Shown: positions 38,651-47,946 of the stretch, piece after piece | Layout of the letters: each line of letters opens with the position of its first letter | Numbering within the stretch: position 1 is the first letter of the stretch | NCBI RefSeq assembly: GCF_030063475.1 | Contig: NZ_JASIRT010000001.1 | Coordinates: forward strand, 124,001-188,000 | Source: Roseomonas sp. E05 | GTDB lineage: Bacteria > Pseudomonadota > Alphaproteobacteria > Acetobacterales > Acetobacteraceae | DNA: 64,000 nucleotides | Direction of reading: 5' to 3' | Notes under the pieces: generated by a model | The model's input: the letters and a program-made list of their open reading frames with translations, nothing else | The model's database searches: none | Told to the model about the DNA's origin: nothing | Translations under genes and position numbers: made by a program

Positions 38651-39004
38651 ATGCCGTCCGCCTACGCCCTGCCTTCCGAGAGCGCCGCCCCTCCCCCCTG
38701 GATCGGCGATGCGCAGGGGCTGCTGGAATTCGCCAGCCGCCTCGCCTTCTCCACACGCCTGCCGGAATGGCGGGAGGCCCCCGCGCCTGAGACGCTGCTG
38801 CGGCTGGCGGCCGATGTCGCCCTGCAGCTCAGGCTGCACGAACCGCACGGCATCGGCCTCGATCATGGCGCCCCTGTCTTCGAGCCCGCCCTGCAGGCGG
38901 CGGAGGAGCTGCCCCCTCCCGCCGCGCAGGAGGATGTCGCGCTGGCCCTGGCGCTGGCCCTGCGGCGCAGCGCCCCCGACCCGGACGCCATCTGGTACGG
39001 CTGA
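38651..39004 (+). CDS. Hypothetical protein, 117 residues
   Basis: I do not recognise this protein. It starts MPSAYALPSESAAPPPWIG, continues with a helical, Leu/Ala-rich middle (ETLLRLAADVALQLRLHEPHG), and ends LRRSAPDPDAIWYG. AGGAAA precedes the ATG at 38651. Codon use matches the surroundings. It is convergent with the ABC-2 permease gene, with 5 bp between stops. It has no signal peptide or membrane helix and is likely cytosolic. Confidence 0.55.
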   Translation: MPSAYALPSESAAPPPWIGDAQGLLEFASRLAFSTRLPEWREAPAPETLLRLAADVALQLRLHEPHGIGLDHGAPVFEPALQAAEELPPPAAQEDVALALALALRRSAPDPDAIWYG

Positions 39005-39009
39005 GCGGC

Positions 39010-39810
39010 CTATTCGCCGATGCTGAGCAGGGCGCCGCTGCGCCGGGCCGCCTCGAACTGCCCGAGGAAGACCCGGCCCAGCAGCGCCAGCCAGAGCAGG
39101 TCCAGCACGAAGGCGGCGCCGAGATGCCAGAGGTCGACCCGGCCCTGCAGCAGCGCCGCCCGCATTCCCTCGAAGACATGCGCCGCGGGGATCGCCTGCG
39201 CCACCCATTGCAGCGCCGCCGGCAGGGTGCTGAGCGGGTAGAACACGCAGGCGAAGGGCGTCAGGCCGAACAGCACCGACCAGGCCAGCGGCTCCGCCCC
39301 CGCGCCGTGGCGCAGGATCATCGCGGTGACGCCGAGCGCCACCGCCCAGCCCATCATCATCAGCGCCGCGAAGAACAGCACCACCACCGGGCCAAGCGCG
39401 AACAGGCCGAAGCCATAGAGCAGCCAGGCCAGCCCGACCGCCGGCAGCACGCCGACCAGCATGCGCAGCGTCGCCATCACCACCAGCCCGGCGACCAGTT
39501 CGCCCGGCCGCAGCGGGCTGACGAAGATATGGCCGAGATTGCGGCTCCAGATCTCCTCCAGGAAGGTGATGGCGAAGCCCATCTGGCTGCGCAGCGCCAC
39601 CTCCCAGAGCAGCACGCCGCCGAGCAGCACGCCCGCCGCCACGCTGGCGGTGTTCTGCTGCACCCCCGCCAGGTAGGCGGTGACGAAGCCCCAGACCAGC
39701 ATCTGCAGCACCGGCCAGTACATCAGCTCCAGCAGCCGCGGCCAGGAGCGGCGGTAGAGCGCGAGGTGCCGGTAGACCAGCCCCCAGATGCGCCGCAGCG
39801 AGGCCCTCAT
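39010..39810 (-). CDS. ABC-2 type transporter permease
   Basis: The protein has 266 residues with about six hydrophobic segments, including LLELMYWPVLQMLVWGFVTAYLAG and ARPVVVLFFAAL-like helices. It has the pattern of ABC2 membrane proteins: a conserved central loop LEEIWSRNLGHIFVSPLRPGELV between the second and third helices, and LSTLPAALQWVAQAIPAAHVFEGMRAAL near the C-terminus. It starts 4 bp inside the upstream ATPase gene (ATGA overlap), so the two are one export system. Candidate substrates are lipids, polysaccharides or drugs; the sequence does not say. Confidence 0.92.
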   Translation of the reverse strand: MRASLRRIWGLVYRHLALYRRSWPRLLELMYWPVLQMLVWGFVTAYLAGVQQNTASVAAGVLLGGVLLWEVALRSQMGFAITFLEEIWSRNLGHIFVSPLRPGELVAGLVVMATLRMLVGVLPAVGLAWLLYGFGLFALGPVVVLFFAALMMMGWAVALGVTAMILRHGAGAEPLAWSVLFGLTPFACVFYPLSTLPAALQWVAQAIPAAHVFEGMRAALLQGRVDLWHLGAAFVLDLLWLALLGRVFLGQFEAARRSGALLSIGE

Positions 39811-40550
39811 GCGCCTACCCTCCGATCCCGCGCGATGTCGAGGAACACGTCCTCCAGATTGTCCCGCCCGAAGCGGGACACCAGTTCGGCCGGGGCCCCC
39901 TCGGCCACCAGCCGGCCGCGCTTCATCATCAGCACATGGCCGCAGAGCCGCTCCACCTCGGCCATGTTGTGGCTGGCCAGCAGGATGGCGCAGCCGCTTT
40001 CCTCGCGGTAGCGCTCCAGCCAGGAGCGCACCCAGTCGCCGGTGTCGGGGTCGAGGCTGGCGGTGGGCTCGTCCAGCAGCAGCAGGTCCGGGCGGTTCAC
40101 CAGCGCCTTGGCCAGCGCCACCCGCGTCTTCTGCCCGGCCGAGAGCTGGCCGGCGGGGCGGTTCAGGATATCCTCCAGCTGCAGGGCCTCGGCCAACTCG
40201 GCGATGCGCGCCTCGGCCTGCGGCACGTCGTAGAGATGGGCGTAGACGCGCAGGTTCTCCGCCACCGTCAGGCGCTGCGGCAGCGCCACATAGGGCGAGG
40301 AGAAGTTCATCCGCGCCAGCGCGGCGAAGCGGTCCCGCGCCATGTCGTGGCCCAGCACCCGCACCCGGCCCTCAGTGGGCACCAGGATGCCGAGCAGCAT
40401 GGCGATGGTGGTGCTCTTGCCCGCGCCGTTGCCGCCCAGGAGCCCCCAGGTGGCGCCGCGCGGCAGGGTGAAGCTCAGCGAATCCACGGCGGTGGTCTCG
40501 CCGTAGCGCTTGGTCAGGCCCTCGGCCTGGATCGCCGCATCGGGGGTCAT
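39807..40550 (-). CDS. ABC transporter ATP-binding protein (partner of the ABC-2 permease)
   Basis: The protein has 247 residues. Visible motifs are Walker A LLGGNGAGKSTT, Q-loop region FSSPYVALPQRLTV, signature LSAGQKTRVALAKAL, Walker B LLLLDEPTASLDPDTG, and the switch His in LASHNMAEVERL. It is the NatA/CcmA type used by ABC-2 exporters. The gene stop overlaps the permease start by 4 bp. It is preceded by repeat R5, which belongs to the 3' end of the amidohydrolase gene further upstream. Confidence 0.94.
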   Translation of the reverse strand: MTPDAAIQAEGLTKRYGETTAVDSLSFTLPRGATWGLLGGNGAGKSTTIAMLLGILVPTEGRVRVLGHDMARDRFAALARMNFSSPYVALPQRLTVAENLRVYAHLYDVPQAEARIAELAEALQLEDILNRPAGQLSAGQKTRVALAKALVNRPDLLLLDEPTASLDPDTGDWVRSWLERYREESGCAILLASHNMAEVERLCGHVLMMKRGRLVAEGAPAELVSRFGRDNLEDVFLDIARDRRVGA

Positions 40551-40604
40551 GCCGCAGGATTAGGGGGCGGCGGGCCGTTTGCCCAGAAGGCAGGAAGGCA
40601 AGTT

Positions 40605-40741
40605 GGGGGAGATGAACTCCCCCGAACCCCCTCCTTCTTCTGTTCGTTTCCGGCTCCGCCGATGGCGCGGGCGCTCTCCGCAAGAACCGGGAACGGACAG
40701 AAAGAAGAAGAGGGGGCCCGGGGGAGAATTCATTCTCCCCC
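40605..40741. repeat. Family R intergenic inverted repeat, copy R5
   Basis: The left end GGGGGAGATGAACTCCCCC is followed by GAACCCCCTCCTTCTTCTG and TTCGTTTCCGG; the right arm CCGGGAACGGACAGAAAGA leads to GGGGGAGAATTCATTCTCCC. Arms pair through TCTGTTCGTTTCCGG and CCGGGAACGGACAGA with few mismatches. The copy ends 11 bp from the amidohydrolase stop, between two leftward genes. Confidence 0.9.
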
Positions 40742-40752
40742 GGTGCTTGCCC

Positions 40753-41658
40753 TCAGCCCGCGACGGGCGGGAAGCCGTAGAGCCGCGCCGGGTTCTCCAC
40801 CAGCACGCGGTGGCGGGTGGCTTCATCGGGCGCCCAGTCGGCCAGCAGGTCGAGCAGATCGCCGACATTCGGCATCGCGCCCCAGTTCGCCACATGCGGC
40901 CAGTCCGAGCCCCAGACGCAGCGGTCCGGCGCCGCCGCCAGCAGCGCGCGCGCCAGGGGTGTGGCCTCCGCATAGGCGGGTGCCGCGTCGCTGAGCCGGT
41001 AGGCGCCGGAGAGCTTCACCCAGGCGCCGTCCCGCACCATGCCGAGCAGCGTCTGGAAGCCAGGGTGGCCCACGCCTTCGGCGGCGGGGAAATGCCCCAT
41101 GTGGTCCACCACGAAGGGCACCGGCAGGCGCGCGAAGCGCGGCGCCAGTTGCGGCAGCTCCCGCGCATCGAGCAGGAACTGCAGGTGCCAGCCGTATTCG
41201 CGGCAGAGGGCGCCGTAGGATTCGAGATCGTCCATGCTGACGCCGCCGCCGAACAGCACATTCACGCGCAGGCCGGCAACGCCCGCCTCCTTCAGCGCGC
41301 GGTACTCGCTGTCAGGGCGGCCGAGCGCGACCACCGCAACGCCGCGCAGCCGCTGCGGGTCGGCACGCAGCGTCTGCACCATCAGCCGGTTGTCGGTGCC
41401 GTGCACACTGACCTGCACCAGCACGCCATAGGTCATGCCGGTGGCGTCCAGCATGGCGAGATAGGCCTCGGGCGGCGCGGCGGGCGGCGTGTAGCTGCGG
41501 TTCGGCACCAGCGGCCAGTCCGGCGGCAGGCCGATGACATGCGCATGCGTGTCCACCGCGCCCGCCGGCACGGCGAAGCGGCTGGGGCCGTGCGGCTTGG
41601 GGTCGGGGGCCGGGCAGAGCGCGCTGGCGTCGCGGGGGCCGACGGAGGGATCAGTCAT
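40753..41658 (-). CDS. Amidohydrolase-family (dicarboxylate lactonase-like) TIM-barrel hydrolase
   Basis: The protein has 301 residues. The metal-binding start is AVDTHAHVIGLPPDWPLVPNRSYTPP (visible motif DTHAHV), with later VVDHMGHF and the catalytic Asp in CVWGSDWPHVANWG. This arrangement matches the 2-pyrone-4,6-dicarboxylate lactonase / L-fucono-lactonase-like group. It begins 8 bp before the stop of the upstream MFS gene (ATGACTGA overlap), so transport and hydrolysis are translationally linked. The substrate is probably an aromatic-derived lactone or dicarboxylate; the exact compound cannot be read. Confidence 0.88.
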   Translation of the reverse strand: MTDPSVGPRDASALCPAPDPKPHGPSRFAVPAGAVDTHAHVIGLPPDWPLVPNRSYTPPAAPPEAYLAMLDATGMTYGVLVQVSVHGTDNRLMVQTLRADPQRLRGVAVVALGRPDSEYRALKEAGVAGLRVNVLFGGGVSMDDLESYGALCREYGWHLQFLLDARELPQLAPRFARLPVPFVVDHMGHFPAAEGVGHPGFQTLLGMVRDGAWVKLSGAYRLSDAAPAYAEATPLARALLAAAPDRCVWGSDWPHVANWGAMPNVGDLLDLLADWAPDEATRHRVLVENPARLYGFPPVAG

Positions 41659-42931
41659 TGGCGTCGAGCACCCTTCCACGGGTTTCCGGCAGCAGCAGCG
41701 CCGCCAGGAGCATGAGGCCATAGGCCAGGATGGCGAAGATGGCGATCGCGGTGGCCAGCGACATCGAGGCCGAGAGATAGCCGACCAGCGTGGGGAACAG
41801 CGCGCCGATGCCGCGGCCGAAATTATAGGCGAAGCCCTGGCCGGAGCCGCGCAGCCGCGTCGGGAACAGCTCGGTGAAGAAGGCACCCAGGCCGGAGAAA
41901 TAGGCCGAGGCACAGAAGCCGAGCGGGAAGCCCAGCACCAGCATCACGCTGTCCGAGATGGGCAGCTCCGTATAGGCCAGCACCAGCAGCGAGGCGAGGA
42001 TGGCGAAGGAGATGAACAGCTTCCGCCGGCCGATCCGGTCGGCCAGCCAGGCGCCGACGATATAGCCGGTGAAGCTGCCGACGATCAGCACCGCGAGGTA
42101 GCTGGTCGAGTTCAGCACCGTGAGGCCACGGTCCACGCGCAGATAGGTCGGCAGCCAGGTGGTGACGGCGTAGTAGCCGCCCTGCGCGCCGGTGCCGAGC
42201 ATGGCGGCGAGGATGGTGGTGCGGAGGATGCCGGGCGAGAAGATCTCCCAGATGCTGGGATGATCGCCGGAGGTGTTCGCGCGCGCGCGCGCCGCGACAT
42301 CCGGCTCCTTCACATGCCGGCGGAGGAAGAAGACCAGCAGCGCCGGCACCGCGCCAAGCGCGAACATGATGCGCCAGGCGGTTTCCGGCGGCGCGAGGCT
42401 GAAGGTGACGGCCTGCAGCAGCACCGCGACACCCCAGCCGAAGGCCCAGCCGGACTGCACCGAGCCCACGGCGCGGCCGCGGTAGTTCGCGCGGATGGTC
42501 TCGCCGATCAGGATCGCGCCCGCCGCCCATTCGCCGCCGAAGCCGAGGCCGAGCAGCGCGCGCAGGATGATGAGCTGCGTGAAATCCTGAGCGAAGGCGC
42601 AGAGCAGCGTGAAGACCGAGAACCAGATGATGGTGATCTGCAGCGTGCGCACCCGGCCGAGCCGGTCCGAGATGTAGCCCGCGATCCAGCCGCCCACCGC
42701 GGAGAAGAGCAGCGTCACCGTCACGGCAAGGCCGGCCATGCCGCGATCCACCTGCCAGAGCGCGATGATCGTGCCGATCACCAGCGGGTAGATCATGAAA
42801 TCCATCGCATCGAGCGCCCAGCCGAAGAAGCAGGCCCAGAAGGTCTTGCGCTCGGGCGGCGTCATGCCGCGGAAGAAGCCCGCGAGGCTGGTATCGTCGG
42901 GCGGCTGCGACCCTGTAGCGGTGGCAGACAT
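41651..42931 (-). CDS. MFS transporter, aromatic-acid/sialate:H+ symporter-like
   Basis: The protein has 426 residues with 12 predicted helices. MFS signatures are YISDRLGRVRTLQ (loop 2-3), WAAGAILIGETI and ADRIGRRKLFIS (loop 8-9). The N-terminus MSATATGSQ is preferred at 42931 since GGGGG lies seven bases before it; an ATG six bases earlier is possible but its spacing is poor. The AAHS/metabolite:H+ symporter group takes up aromatic acids, dicarboxylates or sialate. It is coupled to the amidohydrolase downstream (8-bp overlap), suggesting uptake of that enzyme's substrate. The early stretch FWACFFGWALDAMDFMIYPL is typical of the group. Confidence 0.9.
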   Translation of the reverse strand: MSATATGSQPPDDTSLAGFFRGMTPPERKTFWACFFGWALDAMDFMIYPLVIGTIIALWQVDRGMAGLAVTVTLLFSAVGGWIAGYISDRLGRVRTLQITIIWFSVFTLLCAFAQDFTQLIILRALLGLGFGGEWAAGAILIGETIRANYRGRAVGSVQSGWAFGWGVAVLLQAVTFSLAPPETAWRIMFALGAVPALLVFFLRRHVKEPDVAARARANTSGDHPSIWEIFSPGILRTTILAAMLGTGAQGGYYAVTTWLPTYLRVDRGLTVLNSTSYLAVLIVGSFTGYIVGAWLADRIGRRKLFISFAILASLLVLAYTELPISDSVMLVLGFPLGFCASAYFSGLGAFFTELFPTRLRGSGQGFAYNFGRGIGALFPTLVGYLSASMSLATAIAIFAILAYGLMLLAALLLPETRGRVLDAND

Positions 42932-43048
42932 AGCCATTCCCCCTTTGCTGCGTTTCCACGGGCTTAGCACCGCCGTCAGCCAGCGCACAGGGAGCGGCAG
43001 CTTCACGGTTGCGCGGCAGCGCGAAGCGTCGGGCCACCCTCAAACGGC

Positions 43049-43076
43049 GACGGGGAGGGCCAAGGCCCTCCCCGTC
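43049..43076. terminator. 13-bp perfect hairpin at the 3' end of the RTX-like gene
   Basis: GACGGGGAGGGCC (43049-43061) and GGCCCTCCCCGTC (43064-43076) are a perfect inverted repeat with a 2-nt centre. It lies 27 bp beyond the stop of the leftward gene at 43104. No U tract follows on either strand. Confidence 0.6.
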
Positions 43077-43103
43077 CGGAACCGCACCGGAAGCGCCTTG
43101 CCG

Positions 43104-43991
43104 TCAGGCGATCACGGGATCGTAGGCGCCGGTGCGGCCTTCGAAGATCCCGTGCTGGACCCAGTGGAGCGCAAGCTGCTCCTCCGTCATCAGCCCGCCC
43201 GCCGCGAGATCCGGGTTCTGTGCGGAATAAGCCGCCTCGTTGAAGAGGTCGGTCTGCCGGCCTTCCTGAAAGCCGAACTGCGCGAAGTGCTGCGCGCCGG
43301 CGGCGTCCACGGCGGCCGCGTCGCCCGCATTGCCGTAGCCGTTGATCAGGTCGACATAGCTGGCGATGTAGGCCACGCCGTCGAAGTCCGTCGTGCGGCC
43401 TTCCGCGCGGCCATGCGTCAGGTAGTGCAGCGCCGGCCCGTTCTCCACGGAGAGGCCATACATCGAGCTGCCGATCAGGTCGGTATTGGCGGCGACGTAG
43501 TTGTACTCGTCGAAGGTGACGCTCCGGCCCTCATACGCTCCGTGCAGGTAGAAATGGGCCCAGGCCCCTTCTTCGTTGATGCTGAAGGGCAAGCCGAGTT
43601 GCGTTGCGCCGTAGGCTTCGGCGAGGTCGGGGTATGAGGCAAGGTAGGCGTAGCTGGAAAACTCAGGCACGTCGCTGAGGTCGCGCGTGCCGCTGATGTC
43701 GGTCCGCACGGCCTCGACGTCGAGCAACTGGTCGACACCCTCGGGGCCGCGGATGATGGCTTCGTTGTCGTGGCGGAAGAGCTGGTAGTCGCCCAGGCTG
43801 CCGGACAGCAGGATGGTGTCGCGGCTGTCACCGCCCTCGATCCGGTCGTTGCCGGGCCCCGGGGCAATCAGGTCGGTGCCTCCGCGCGCCTCGACGAAGT
43901 CGTCTCCGCTGAGAGAATAGATGATGTCGTCCGCGCGGTCGTCAGGCGCGACCATACGGTCAGCAACTTCGGAACCCACGATCACCGCCAT
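43104..43991 (-). CDS. RTX-like calcium-binding protein with four ~45-residue tandem repeats
   Basis: The protein has 295 residues; AAGGAG eight bases upstream supports the ATG. Residues 1-60 contain a degenerate RTX-type nonapeptide region (YSLSGDDFVEARGGTD; GPGNDRIEGGDSRDT). Residues 105-290 hold four repeats with the consensus YxASxxDLxxxxG...HxxxxGxxEGR, such as YLASYPDLAEAYG and LHYLTHGRAEGRTTD. There is no N-terminal signal peptide, in keeping with type I secretion, but no ABC/MFP/TolC exporter is adjacent. It starts in a less GC-rich stretch, and it converges on no other gene. Role unknown, likely extracellular. Confidence 0.78.
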   Translation of the reverse strand: MAVIVGSEVADRMVAPDDRADDIIYSLSGDDFVEARGGTDLIAPGPGNDRIEGGDSRDTILLSGSLGDYQLFRHDNEAIIRGPEGVDQLLDVEAVRTDISGTRDLSDVPEFSSYAYLASYPDLAEAYGATQLGLPFSINEEGAWAHFYLHGAYEGRSVTFDEYNYVAANTDLIGSSMYGLSVENGPALHYLTHGRAEGRTTDFDGVAYIASYVDLINGYGNAGDAAAVDAAGAQHFAQFGFQEGRQTDLFNEAAYSAQNPDLAAGGLMTEEQLALHWVQHGIFEGRTGAYDPVIA

Positions 43992-44161
43992 TGGCGCTTC
44001 TCCTTCTTTCTTGGCTGTGTGCCTGGCCGGAAAACAGATGAACCCGCCTGAACGTTCCCCACCACCAGATCACGAATTCCAAATTGTTCTTCATCCGCAA
44101 AGAAACTTCGAAACTGCAGGAGTAGGGAACCGCGTCTTCGTGGGGCCATCCGGGGCTGTTC

Positions 44162-44491
44162 TCACGTGCCGCCGGGCAGCAGCACGGACGAGCGGCGGGC
44201 GCGTCCCGCGGGCGCCTCGGGCGCCGCCTTGGCGCGGGTCGGGCGCTTCAGGCTGCTGCTGCCGCGGATCGCCGCCACGGCGGCCCGCCGCTTGGCACCC
44301 GGCACGGCCGGGGCTTGGCGGGAGGCGGCCTTGGCCTTCTCGGACTGCGCGATCAGCTTCTCCCGCACCGCCATGCTGGCATGGCGGAAGGCGGCCTTGC
44401 GGTTCACCTCGGGAACGGCCTCCAGCGCCGCCAGGATGGCCTTCACCAGGGTCCGCGTGCCACGCGGCGGGGTGGATGGAGGGGATGCCAT
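44162..44491 (-). CDS. Small basic protein of unknown function
   Basis: The protein has 109 residues and is strongly basic, with Ala/Arg/Lys-rich stretches (AKAASRQAPAVPGAKRRAAV; LKRPTRAKAAPEAPAG). It begins MASPPSTPPRGTRTLVKAIL and has a helical segment AAFRHASMAVREKLIAQSE. A GGAGAG site precedes the ATG by about nine bases. The composition resembles a nucleic-acid-binding or chromatin-like protein, but no family is recognised. It lies between the RTX-like gene promoter and the divergent coenzyme A transferase operon. Confidence 0.5.
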   Translation of the reverse strand: MASPPSTPPRGTRTLVKAILAALEAVPEVNRKAAFRHASMAVREKLIAQSEKAKAASRQAPAVPGAKRRAAVAAIRGSSSLKRPTRAKAAPEAPAGRARRSSVLLPGGT

Positions 44492-44713
44492 GTCGGGGTG
44501 CTCTCCATGCGATGGCCGGGCCCGGCCGGAAAGCCAGGCGGCGCGCCGCTCCGGCGCCCGCCGAGGTAACGCCCCAGCCCTGGCGCTGTTGCGGCGCCCG
44601 CCATTGCGGCCCCCGCCCCGCACGACCTACTGTGGCGCCCTGCCTCCGGGAGCCATCCAGGGGAGGCGCATGCAAATGACGGAGGAACCCATGCCCGAGC
44701 AGGGACAGGCGGC

Positions 44714-45388
44714 ATGATCAACAAGATCGTCCGGGATATGGCGGAGGCCATGCAGGGCATTGCCGACGGCTCCACCGTGCTGGTGGGCGGCTTCGGCTCG
44801 GTCGGCCAGCCGGACGCGCTGATCGAGGGGCTGATCGAGCAGGGCGCCACGGATCTGACGGTGGTCGCCAACAATGCCGGCACCGGCCGCGTCGGCCTGG
44901 CCAAGCTGATGGAACTGGGCCGGGTCCGCAAGATCATCTGCTCCTTCCCCCGCTCGGCCGGCTCGGTGGTCTTCGAGGAACTGTACAAGGCCGGCAAGCT
45001 GGAGCTGGAGATCGTGCCGCAGGGCACGCTCGCCGAGCGGATGCGCGCCGCCGGCGCCGGCGTCCCGGCCTTCTACACGCCGACCGGCTACGGCACCCTG
45101 CTGACCGAGGGCAAGCCGACCGCCGAGTTCGACGGCACCCCCTGCGTGCTGGAGAAGGCCCTCCCGGGCGATGTGGCGCTGATCCAGGCGCACCATGCCG
45201 ACCGCTGGGGCAACCTCACCTATCGCCGCAGCGGCCGCAACTTCAACCCGGTGATGGCCATGGCCGCCAAGCTCGCCATTGCCCAGGTGGACGAGGTGGA
45301 GCCGCTCGGCACGCTGGACCCGGAGGCCGTCGTGACGCCGGGCATCTTCGTGAGCCGCGTCATCCGCGTGCCGCTGGCCGCGGGCTGA
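44714..45388 (+). CDS. pcaI: 3-oxoadipate (3-oxoacid) CoA-transferase subunit A
   Basis: The protein has 224 residues. Family features are VLVGGFGSVGQPDALIEGL near the N-terminus, DLTVVANNAGTGRVGLAKL, and FNPVMAMAAKLAIAQVDEVEPLG (seen as VMAMAAKLAIAQVDEVE). Together with the next gene it forms the heteromeric transferase that moves CoA from succinyl-CoA to beta-ketoadipate. Beta-ketoadipate specificity is inferred from the following thiolase gene; a ScoA-type acetoacetate role cannot be excluded. It is the first gene of a three-gene operon. Confidence 0.9.
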   Translation: MINKIVRDMAEAMQGIADGSTVLVGGFGSVGQPDALIEGLIEQGATDLTVVANNAGTGRVGLAKLMELGRVRKIICSFPRSAGSVVFEELYKAGKLELEIVPQGTLAERMRAAGAGVPAFYTPTGYGTLLTEGKPTAEFDGTPCVLEKALPGDVALIQAHHADRWGNLTYRRSGRNFNPVMAMAAKLAIAQVDEVEPLGTLDPEAVVTPGIFVSRVIRVPLAAG

Positions 45389-45402
45389 AGGAGGACATCC
45401 GC

Positions 45403-46064
45403 ATGAGCGAGACGAGCTTCACCCCGCTGTCGCGCAAGGACATGGCGCGCCGCGTGGCGCAGGACATCCCCGAGGGCTGGTACGTCAATCTCGGCATTGG
45501 CATCCCCACCATGGTGGCCGACTACGTGCCGCTGGAGCGCGAGGTGGTGTTCCATTCCGAGAACGGCGTGCTGGGCATGGGCCCCGCCCCCGGACCGGAC
45601 GACGCCGACCCCTGGCTGATCAATGCCGGCAAGCAGCTGGTGACGCTGCGGCGCGGCGGCGCCTATGTCCACCACGCCGACAGCTTCGCGATGATCCGCG
45701 GCGGCCATCTGGACCTCTGCGTGCTCGGTGCCTTCGAGGTGGCGGAGAACGGCGACATCGCTAACTGGGCGACCTCGGCCAATGACACCGCCCCCGCCGT
45801 CGGCGGCGCGATGGACCTCGCCGCCGGCGCCAAGCGCCTCTGGGTGGTGATGGAGCATGTCACCAAGGACGGCCGCCCGCGGCTGGTGGAGTCCTGCTCC
45901 TATCCGCTGACGGCGATGCGCTCGGTGCGCCGCATCTACACCAACATGGCGGTGATCGACGTCACCCCGCGCGGCTTCGAGGTGGTCGAGATGGCCCCTG
46001 GCCTCGGCTTCGATGAGCTCCAGGCGAAGACCGGCGCCAGGCTGCGCATGGCGGAGCCCGCCTG

Positions 46065-46065
<1 letters not shown>
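45403..46065 (+). CDS. pcaJ: 3-oxoadipate (3-oxoacid) CoA-transferase subunit B
   Basis: The protein has 220 residues, 14 bp after subunit A, with AGGAGG-like AAGGAGG upstream of the ATG. The catalytic Glu that forms the glutamyl-CoA intermediate is in VVFHSENGVLGMGP. Other conserved parts are YVNLGIGIPTMVADYVP and RGGHLDLCVLGAFEV. The stop overlaps the next start by one base (TGATG). It works in the cytoplasm with PcaI. Confidence 0.93.
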
Positions 46066-47273
<1,208 letters not shown>

Positions 47274-47290
47274 TCAGGCCCAGCCGGGGT

Positions 47291-47355
47291 CAGGGAGGGC
47301 GCCGCCCTCCCTGCAGCCCTCCCGCCGGGGTGACAGTGTCACCCCGGACCCCGCC
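47291..47355. repeat. Family S hairpin repeat, copy S3 (left half)
   Basis: A GC palindrome (47291-47313), the 19-nt hairpin GGGGTGACAGTGTCACCCC (47327-47345), and GGACCCCGCC (47346-47355). It lies 17 bp after pcaF. Its hairpin and following bases overlap the 3' end of the convergent DUF4126 gene and provide its TGA stop. Confidence 0.9.
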
Positions 47356-47815
47356 GTTCGGAAGCATGACCCGCCCAGCATAGCAGGGCTGCGGCCAGGC
47401 CGGCCGCCGCCGCGTCCTCCGTCAGGGCGCGTGCCCAGTCGGCGCCGGAGCGCGTCGTCGCTCCCCGCGCCGCGCGGCCCAGCAGGGTGCCCAGCACGGC
47501 GCCCGCGGCCCCGGGCAAGGCGCCCTCCAGCAGCGGGCGATCCCGCCCGGCCAGCGCCACGCCGCCAAGGGCGCCGATGGCGAGGCGGCCCAGGAAGGAG
47601 GGCACGATCCGGCGGTCAGGCGCGAAGGGCATCTTGTCGCCCGCCATCTCGGCCAGCGCCGCCGCCGTGGCGATGGCCCGCCCCCCGGTGCCGGCCGGAA
47701 TCCAGCCGGATCGCGTTTGCCCGCGCGCGGCAGCCCAGCTCAGCGCGGCGCCAGCCGTCATGCTGCGCATCCCGGCCACGAGGCCGATGCCAAACGCCAA
47801 CCAATGACCCTTCAT
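47339..47815 (-). CDS. DUF4126-like membrane protein
   Basis: The protein has 158 residues with about four hydrophobic segments. The start MKGHWLAFGIGLVAGMRSMTAGAAL (seen as GIGLVAGMRSMTAGAAL) and the segment LGRLAIGALGGVALAG match DUF4126-family proteins, whose function is unknown. The last codons (ERRGPG and the stop) are encoded by copy S3 of the family S repeat, so the repeat fixes its C-terminus. Copy S4 lies 71 bp beyond the other end, in the opposite orientation. pqqE lies further upstream on the same strand. Confidence 0.75.
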   Translation of the reverse strand: MKGHWLAFGIGLVAGMRSMTAGAALSWAAARGQTRSGWIPAGTGGRAIATAAALAEMAGDKMPFAPDRRIVPSFLGRLAIGALGGVALAGRDRPLLEGALPGAAGAVLGTLLGRAARGATTRSGADWARALTEDAAAAGLAAALLCWAGHASERRGPG

Positions 47816-47885
47816 CCTCTCTCTCCCTCGCTCCGTCCCGCCTGAACGCGCGCGGCGAAGGGCCGTGCAGGCTCAGGCCACTGAT

Positions 47886-47942
47886 GGCGGGATCTGGGGG
47901 GACACTGTCCCCCCAGCGGGGTTCCAGGGGCGGCGCCCCTGG
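47886..47942. repeat. Family S hairpin repeat, copy S4 (right half)
   Basis: GGCGGGATCT, the 19-nt hairpin GGGGGGACACTGTCCCCCC (47896-47914), AGCGGGGTTCC, and AGGGGCGGCGCCCCT. It lies 4 bp beyond the pqqE stop and, with S3, brackets the DUF4126 gene in inverted orientation. Confidence 0.88.
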
Positions 47943-47946
47943 CCTT

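Noticed and set aside
47291-47942. The S3-DUF4126-S4 block as a composite transposon
   Set aside because: No transposase and no clear target-site duplication can be seen at the outer edges; it is reported only as a bracketed gene.
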